Below are positions 57,305 through 64,000 of a stretch of 64,000 nt of DNA, piece after piece. The stretch spans positions 558,001 through 622,000 of the forward strand of contig JAFCMP010000212.1 in the NCBI GenBank assembly GCA_017506865.1. Direction: 5' to 3'. The position numbers and the translations under genes are program-made. The first letter of the stretch is position 1, and each line of letters starts with the position of its first letter. The notes beneath the pieces were generated by a model that had not been told where the DNA came from, did not search any database, and was given only the letters and a program-made list of their open reading frames with translations. Source of the stretch: Tribonema minus (Eukaryota > Sar > Xanthophyceae > Tribonematales > Tribonemataceae).

Positions 57305-58143
57305 CCGTAAAGTACCGGGTAAACGACCCCCGGGTCTTGGCTGGCAGAGGGCTCTAATGCCATAGACCCAGGGGTCGTTTACAGCGCAGGGGGCGTTTAC
57401 CAAGAGGGGGGGGCTTAAGCTGGCACAGGTGCGAGCTGGCAAGCTGCGCGTGGCAAAACACCCGGGCTGTTCGCCATGCACGGGCTGTTAACCGATTGCA
57501 TCTCCGCAGAAAGTACTCACAGCATAGCCTGCAGCGCTGCGCTTTGATTTTCAAGAGATCTAACACGCCAGTGCCTGGCGTGAGGACCAGCACTCTACGT
57601 ACTGCAGTCTGTTGCTAACAGAAAGGCGCCGGCATTATTCTCGTGATGACACAAATAGATGGCCCTCTCGGGCGCAGGCCTGACAAGTCAAGCAAAGGCT
57701 GCAACTCAGTTACAGCCTACAGCAGAATGGTGAGGTCGGGTCCATCGTAGCGTGGACTCCCCTTCGCTCTCCATCGAAAACAAAAACTTCAACAACTTGA
57801 AGAAGGGTTTGAGGTTTGCAGCCTATGTTGTGCCCATCGAACCGTTTATACACGACAATAGTAGTATGACATGTCTGCATTTTAGGACAGCATGTGCTGA
57901 GGCCCAGTGATGAAACATACACACCCGTCCACACACGTCATTCATGGTGCTTTTATGCATTATTGTAGTGACATAGACATAGCTAATGACAAAGCATCAC
58001 GTGGCAAACGACCCCCGGGTCTTTTACCATGCAGGGGAGGCTCAAGGTGGCAGTGACCCCCTGGTGCTACAAGACCCGCGGGTCTTTTACAGCGCAGGGG
58101 CTGTTTACCGCTAAGGGGGCTGTTTACCCCCGGTACTTTACGG
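57305..58143. mobile_element. 839-bp TA-flanked inverted-repeat element (MITE-like)
   Basis: The left end CCGTAAAGTACCGGG (57305) and right end CCGGTACTTTACGG (to 58143) are inverted copies, each flanked outside by TA (57303-57304, 58144-58145). Inside each end there is also a direct copy of a ~100-bp block, AAACGACCCCCGGGTCTT ... TTTACAGCGCAGGGG ... GTTTACC, at about 57,320-57,410 and 58,007-58,119. No transposase frame is present. TA duplication fits Tc1/mariner- or PIF-type MITEs. Two nested or recombined copies are an alternative. Confidence 0.6.
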
Positions 58144-58687
58144 TAATCTGACCTAAATTTTAAAGTTCAGATAAAGGGCTTCGTACAGCATGGACTGGTG
58201 ACAGTATCTGAGACAGTGGCGTGAAACAAACAGTGGATGAGCTGCACGAGCAGAGCACGAGCACTCAGGCTCTGCACTCAATCAACTTCACCAGCACACT
58301 GCCCCCAAGCCCGCGTACCTGGGAGTCTGGAGTCTAGCAGCGACGTGATCCTGATGATCCTGGAGCTCCTACACCAGTACTAGCACACTGCGCCCTCTGC
58401 TCTGCTCCGTCTACACCAGTACTAGCACACTGCGCCCGCTGCTCTGTCAGCTGTCGAAAAAGAGTCTTTGCGATTGTCCAACCGAACGGGGCGCTGTTGA
58501 TGCCAATGCACTGAAAGTCGGGAAAACCCCGAAATTCAGGCAACCTTTTCGTGCTAATTTCCAAGAGGCGTCACACTGTCGAAAAGCCTGCTGTACGTTT
58601 GGAAGTTGAAGCAGGCACTTGAAGTAAGCGCGGGCATGCGGAGCAGCCGGATGGCTAGGTCCAGGTGATGACAGCTGCCTTACTCAT

Positions 58688-59312
58688 TGCTATCGATGCT
58701 GCTGCGTGCATCAAACACCACTCCCTGCATTCTAGGGGGCCGTGAATGCAACTGCGCGTGAATCAGGGCACCTTTCAGGACACGATGTTTCTGCCCCCCC
58801 GCTGGCTGCAGTGCATGCACCCATGCGCCCGCTGCATAATAATTTTGTTCAGCCGAATCTATCGACGCTGCGCGCATCGAACATTACTGCCTGTTTTCTC
58901 GGAGCCGTGACTTCAACTGCACGTGAGTTCAAGGGCACCTGAACTTAGAACACGATGCTTTCTGCCCAACCCCCCCCACTGACTGCAGTGCATGTGTCGG
59001 CTGCATAATAATATGATCCAGCTGAATCTGTCGACGCTGCTGCGCGCATCAAACACTCCCCCCTGAATTCGCGAATTCAACTGCATGTGAATTCAAACTC
59101 CTGTTTTTGCTTTCTGCCCCCCCCCACTGGCTGCAGTGCATGTGTCAGCTGCATGTTAATTCGATCCAGCTGAATCTATCGAAGCTACTGCGCCCATCAA
59201 TCGTTACTCCCCGAATTTTAGCGGCCGTGAATTCACTTGAATTGAGGGGACCAGGACTCCGTGACGATGCTGTCTGCCTCGCAGTGCTGCATAATAATTC
59301 GATCCAGCTGAA
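58688..59312. repeat. Degenerate tandem repeat, ~140-170-bp unit, ~4 copies
   Basis: Copies begin with CTATCGATGCTGCTGCGTGC (58,690), CTATCGACGCTGCGCGCATC (58,859), CTGTCGACGCTGCTGCGCGC (about 59,027) and CTATCGAAGCTACTGCGCCC (about 59,176). Each ends near GCATAATAATTNGATCCAGC. C-runs of 7-9 bases recur at the same place in the unit, before CTGGCTGCAGTGCATG. Confidence 0.85.
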
Positions 59313-59673
59313 CGCTGCTGGTGATTATTCCCTCTCAGGCCCGACACTGTGCATCAGTCGCTGCCACCTCAATTTGGCAATTTGTGACACACGTGCAGTA
59401 GAAAGCTAATGTGTTCGCCCCATGGGCACACTTCCACCGTGCTGTATGTGGTGTGCAATGCATGATGCGTTAAATTTGCATAATAAGCCGATGAAGCTGC
59501 GTTAAATCAGTTGCCTACAGACTCAGTCTGTGCATACGTAATGAGTGGCCATTGTGCGCCCCATCGGCAACAAAAAAAGGAAAAGTGCATGCATGGCAGA
59601 CGCGCCCTAAGCAAGAACTAACAACAAGTACATTGAGTGGTTGTCGTTGCGACACTTTCAGACTGTCATACGA

Positions 59674-60021
59674 CATGTAGATTCCTTACAGCTAGATGCC
59701 AATCATCTGGGCTTTTTCGCGCCCTGAGCGAGAATTAATAAAAAGTACATGGAGTTGGCGGAGCGCGTCATGGCGTACACACGCGGAGCGCGAATGCTGG
59801 GCTGTGTTGCAGCGCCTGTATCCAAGCTCCTAGGGCACGGCGCAGCCTAGGCTGCTGCGTTGACGCAAGCTTTTCGATTGCATAGGCAACCCGGCCTCCC
59901 TTGGGCCTTTATAAATACAAGTTAAACGTACATGTAGATTCCGTACAGCAAACTTCAAGTTAGATGCCATTCATCTGGGCTTTTTTGCGCCCTGAGCGAG
60001 AATTAATAAAAAGGACATGTA
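59674..60021. repeat. Dispersed repeat, two direct copies ~260 bp apart
   Basis: 59,674-59,753 and 59,931-60,021 share ACATGTAGATTCC, CATCTGGGCTTTTT, CGCGCCCTGAGCGAGAATTA and ATAAAAAG.ACATG. Inverted relatives lie at 56.66 kb and, in part, at 22.56 kb. The run GCGAGNATTAATAAAAAGTAC also occurs at the very 3' end of the LINE remnant (minus strand, about 19,828-19,848). Confidence 0.75.
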
Positions 60022-60130
60022 CATAAGTAAATTTATAACACAAGTGCGTACTGTGTTCTGATTGTCCCATGAAGCTCACTTGGCAACAAATGCCCAATCG
60101 CCCTAGCCTAAGGGCTGCACTGCATGTGGT

Positions 60131-60222
60131 CACATCCGCATTTGTTCAAGTAGCGTTGTTACATCCAAGTTCTGCCCACATCCGCATTTGTTCAAGTAGC
60201 GTTGTTACATCCAAGTTCAAGT
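60131..60222. repeat. 46-bp tandem duplication
   Basis: CACATCCGCATTTGTTCAAG plus 26 bases occurs at 60,131-60,176 and 60,177-60,222, nearly identical. Confidence 0.9.
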
Positions 60223-63200
60223 TGCGTAAATGGAAATCGCGATGAATTTATTGTGATGAATCATATAGCTACGTGAGATGTGCAGGCGTGCATGCTTGCA
60301 AGCATGAAATTGTGCACTCATAGCCGCCAAGATGAATCATTTTGGTCTCACTGATGGCATGCATTCCGCAGGCGATGCAAACTTTGTGCTCCACTTGTGT
60401 GCAGCACGAATTGAGCTGCAGCGTATGAACGACTTGCACAGTGTGAATGCATGCACTTGCATGGGTGCTGCGTGTTCGTGTTCGGAAACATAATTCATAA
60501 ATATGTGGACAGCACCTAGGTCACACATGTGATGGTACTGCCGTTTATGCAACTTGATGTTACTGACCATCATGAGCTAAAAAAGCACGGTATGCATCGT
60601 TGTCTTGATTATGTCAAGCATATGTATGAAATCGTGTTCACGACATACGATCCAGCAAGCGATGACAAGTTCTTGTGAGCTAGATCTACATTTAATTCAA
60701 AATCTGGCCATTGCGGGGCTGCCACTGCTCCAAGGTGCAAGCCGCTGGCGTGCACTGCGGGGCATCATGACACAGGCCTTGGCGAGACACCAGCACCATG
60801 AATGAAGGCACGGTGGGCAAGAAACGTGTGCCACAGATGTTTTCACATTACACCACTAGTATTGTTGAACTGCGCTGAGCCAGAGGCAGACAAGCATATG
60901 TAGCCTGTAATGGCGCGGAGAGCGGCTGCTGCCATCACCTTCCCCGATCCGTTCAGCACAGTTCAGGCTGCAAGGCTGCACCAGCGCTCAGTAGCATGAC
61001 TGAAGGTCAGCGCTCGGCAGAGCACATTAACGTTTTCAGCGCGCGCCAGTCTTGCTGTGCCTGCTGTGCCAGCGGCGTCCACTATCGCCGTGCGCAAGCA
61101 ATGCGCATGTGACTTCATTTCACATGGCAATTGCTGCTGTCGCAACCACCTTTTCCCCCTCCCTCAGCTTAGCCTGAAGCCCTCCGCAGCCTTTCGTCAT
61201 CAGTCATTTGGGCACTGCTCAGCACTTTGCAGCACATTTCAGCGCAAACCTACGTGTGAAACGCCTGCGCAGCTGCCGCCGCCGCCGCCAAGTGCACTTG
61301 CGCCAGGCTGTTTTTGCCGCATGTGCCACTCACACTCATCCGCCGCTACTGTCGCGATGTGCCACATGTAGGACACTCCGCCTGAAAGGTGCAGTCGGCG
61401 CCTGCGTTTGCCACTGCCAGTGCCAGCATGCCAGACGGTGCGCTTTGTAGGATTCCAAGTCACTCGCCACCTGCGTCGATGGTATCGCAGGTGTGGCGCA
61501 CAGTGGCGTTAGTATGCGCGACTGCTATAACTGGCTGTGTTGGTCAATGTATGCATGATGTGAGCGCCTGCCTTCACCAACGTGCACATTGCAAGGGGCT
61601 TGTGGCCAGAACATCTGTACACATGTCTTGTGCAGCGGGCATATGAGTGTGTGTCACATTGATGAAGCGGTCCATGCAGCAAGCTCCTCGTCGCGCTACT
61701 GCCCCGCCTGCACACACGTCATGTTGGGCTCAGACAGCTGACATGCGCCGTCAGGTTGACCGGCAGATATTGTGAGTTCACTGATGTGAGTTCAGACGTG
61801 CGCGCGTGTGTGGACAACATTGATGCATTTGCATTGTTCAGCTATTATATGCACCTCCCCTGTTCTCAGGCTTTGGGATCAAATTTGACATATATTCATC
61901 TTGAACACTTGACAGTTGTGGCACCTGACCATTGGCAAGCGCATCCTGCACAGAGCACGCAGTGGCCTCAACATTTCTGCATACGTACTGATGTCGTCGC
62001 CATCGCCCAGCTGATCATTGCCATTGTGCTCATTGCTCTGCGTTTATCAATCATCTTAGTATGAGCCTTCAACACATTGGCGCGCGCGCCGTGGGTCAAT
62101 GCGGGCACGTTCAAGCTTCAGCTGATTGTCAATGATTGTCGGCGCGCTGGAAACATCTGCTTTTCAGGTCTGTCACAATGCCGTTTGCGTACTGCGTAAT
62201 AGATGCTTGGTAGTGATCACGTTGTCAGAGGCATATGATGCTTCAGGCGACGCATGATTGACTTCAAGTTGATGGCATGGGGCAGCGGGAGCTCTGCCAC
62301 AATGGCGTACGTGAGAAGTGTCGGCGACGCACTTCAGCGGCAGTGAAAGAATGTAACACTCTGCTATGCTATTCCTGCAGCCATGTGGCCGTGCACAGTG
62401 AAGATGGTAAAAAAAAGTGCACGGTGCTGCACACTCCAGTGCGCGTACCAGCGCGTCCCTACACAGGAGGTCGCTATCATCAAGCAGTACGCCCCTTAGG
62501 TAGCTCGTAGCATCGCAGAAGAATATGACTTGGACGGAGCCGGGCACGCAGGACAGAATCTGCAGCAGCGCTCAGCACCTGACCTGGCGACAAGGTGCCG
62601 TTCATCATCTGGAACACGTCATGCCCAGCGTCCACACATTGGGGCTCATGCGCCTGCGCATGCGGCGGCAAAGGGCAGCAGCGGAAAGAGGTAGTTTGTG
62701 ACCATGAAGTGTTATCAGCGGCAGCGCCCGCAGCACTGGGAGGAGTGAGGGAGGCGCTTTTGCGGATGCGCGCTGCACCGTAAAGCGGTGATTGGTGTCT
62801 GCTGTTCTAAGCGTGCAAGGTGTCATTCTGCAGCAGGAAGACTCGCAAGCAACATTCTACGAGCAGCGCAGCAGATACGGCAGGGCACGGTGGTGTTGTT
62901 GAGGGCATGATGGTGATTTTGAGGTGAACTTGCCCAGGAACAATCGGAGGCGGGCGCCGTCAATCAGCAACAGTGTACAGCAGCGCTTGGTGTAGAGCAG
63001 CACTTTCATCAGCAATGCAGCAGCGCTCAGCAGCTGCAGTTGCAGTGCGGTGAGGCCACGCGCAGAGCGGTGCGCTGCAGCAGGGCTCAGCGACTGCGAG
63101 GCAGCGCTCAGCGATAATGCAATGCAGCAGAGCGTCACTGAAGTAAGGCTCACCTGCTCGCCGACAAGTTTGTAGTGTCGGCGCCACACATGCGGGCGCG

Positions 63201-64000
63201 CCAACGAACTTCGAACTTCGAAGCGCGTTTGTCATCAAAATCAATGTCCTGCGGCCACTCTGACAGCACACAACAGGGTAAGCAGCATAGAGGCAGTCAG
63301 AATGCAAAGTGCGTGCGCGACTGGACTCCAGCAGTGGTTGTGCTGTCCAGCTGGCCACGAGGGGGGGGGGGGGGGGGGGGGGGCAGTGCGTTGGTGCTCC
63401 GGCAACAAATATATTGGATGCGGAAGCGTGCGGCATCGAGCCTAGCGCTGTGGTATCCTGCAAATTACGCGCAACCTTATACATGATGTGTGCTGCTCAT
63501 ACATGCAAGGTGGCCGCTGCCTGCGTAAACCGACCAATGTGTTGCTCCTGGGCGTGCATTGCGCACTCTGGTGGACGAGAGGTGCCCAGTAACCAGGCAT
63601 TTATAACAGCAGCGAAGTGTACTTGACCACAAGTTCAACGGTGCCGTCGATTGAGGAATTGTCAAAGAGAGAGTGCGCATACTTCCATATGAATTGTATG
63701 CAGTGCTGTCTGGCAATGTGAAGTTGGTGGGGACGTCTGGATGCAAGGTGCCCAGCGCGCATTACATACTTGACAGCGACGGGCGTATCGCATGGTGCCC
63801 ATTGTTGCAGTTGATTGGACCTGCGTGCCTCACTGCGACCTGCGACATGACTCACCGCACTGGTTCGACAAGTTTTTAATGGCTGGTGCCCGGTCACTCA
63901 GCAGCAGCTGCTGCCACACACAACATCATGCCGCCGTGTGTGACAGCGCGGCCAAGTCGTGGCCGCCGCGGCGGTACTGCAGCCTGCTATGTCAGTACGC
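60223..64000. other. Gene-poor right end of the window
   Basis: No gene could be supported. Open frames at 61,756-62,064 (hydrophobic C-terminus) and 63,601-63,897 have no recognised family. The region 62,880-63,120 is GC-rich with repeated CAGCGCTCAGC-like words. Confidence 0.35.
63361..63383 (+). repeat. G23 homopolymer
   Basis: A run of 23 G follows CCACGA. It can form a G-quadruplex on the plus strand. Its length in the assembly is not reliable. Confidence 0.95.

Noticed and set aside
62480..62680. Minus-strand text resembling protein-kinase subdomain IX (MSPNVWTLGM in one frame, VFQMMNGTLSP in another)
   Set aside because: Too short, needs a frame change in the middle, and no other kinase subdomain is nearby.

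Overview
The window is nuclear DNA of a eukaryote, most probably a microalga of the green lineage. The genes have GT-AG introns with a strong GTGAG...TGCAG style. Host domains include a family-92 glycosyltransferase (GT92) and a STELLO/DUF288 protein. The mobile elements are eukaryotic: a Ty3/gypsy chromovirus, a LINE reverse-transcriptase remnant, a Fanzor-like relic and several MITE-like repeats. No prokaryotic operon, CRISPR array or rRNA was seen. I did not find a convincing tRNA. The species cannot be fixed from the sequence alone.

Layout. (1) 1-17,933, plus strand: one very repetitive multi-exon gene encoding a (Pro-Thr-x-x)n protein. Its upstream part is a tandem array of fifteen ~740-bp units, each carrying one 147-nt phase-0 exon. 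Downstream are at least nine further PT exons, ending in a short exon with a stop at 17,933. The side-chain charge moves from Glu-rich to Lys/Thr to Arg-rich along the gene. It looks like a secreted or cell-wall Pro/Thr-rich structural protein. (2) 19,838-22,392, minus: decayed 3' half of a LINE reverse transcriptase. (3) 22,812-23,712, plus: Fanzor/TnpB-like nuclease remnant with zinc ribbon and last RuvC motif. (4) 24,647-30,926, minus: a three-exon GT92 glycosyltransferase gene whose exon phases fit together exactly (371 codons). (5) 29.5-36 kb: repeat-rich DNA (inverted pair, direct duplications, tandem repeats). (6) 37,054-41,076, plus: two exons of a STELLO/DUF288-type protein; the rest was not found. 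(7) 44,434-55,914, minus: a complete 11.5-kb Ty3/gypsy chromovirus with identical 214-bp LTRs and a 4-bp target duplication, whose pol carries a full C5-cytosine DNA methyltransferase between protease and reverse transcriptase. (8) 55.9-64 kb: gene-poor, with a possible signal-peptide exon, an 839-bp TA-flanked inverted-repeat element, degenerate tandem repeats and a G23 tract.

The most notable item is the methyltransferase-bearing chromovirus. It joins a de novo-type DNA-methylation enzyme to RT, RNase H, integrase and a chromodomain in an element that, by its LTRs, inserted recently. The second is the PT-exon array, where unequal exchange of symmetric exons has visibly expanded a coding gene and left a readable higher-order repeat history.
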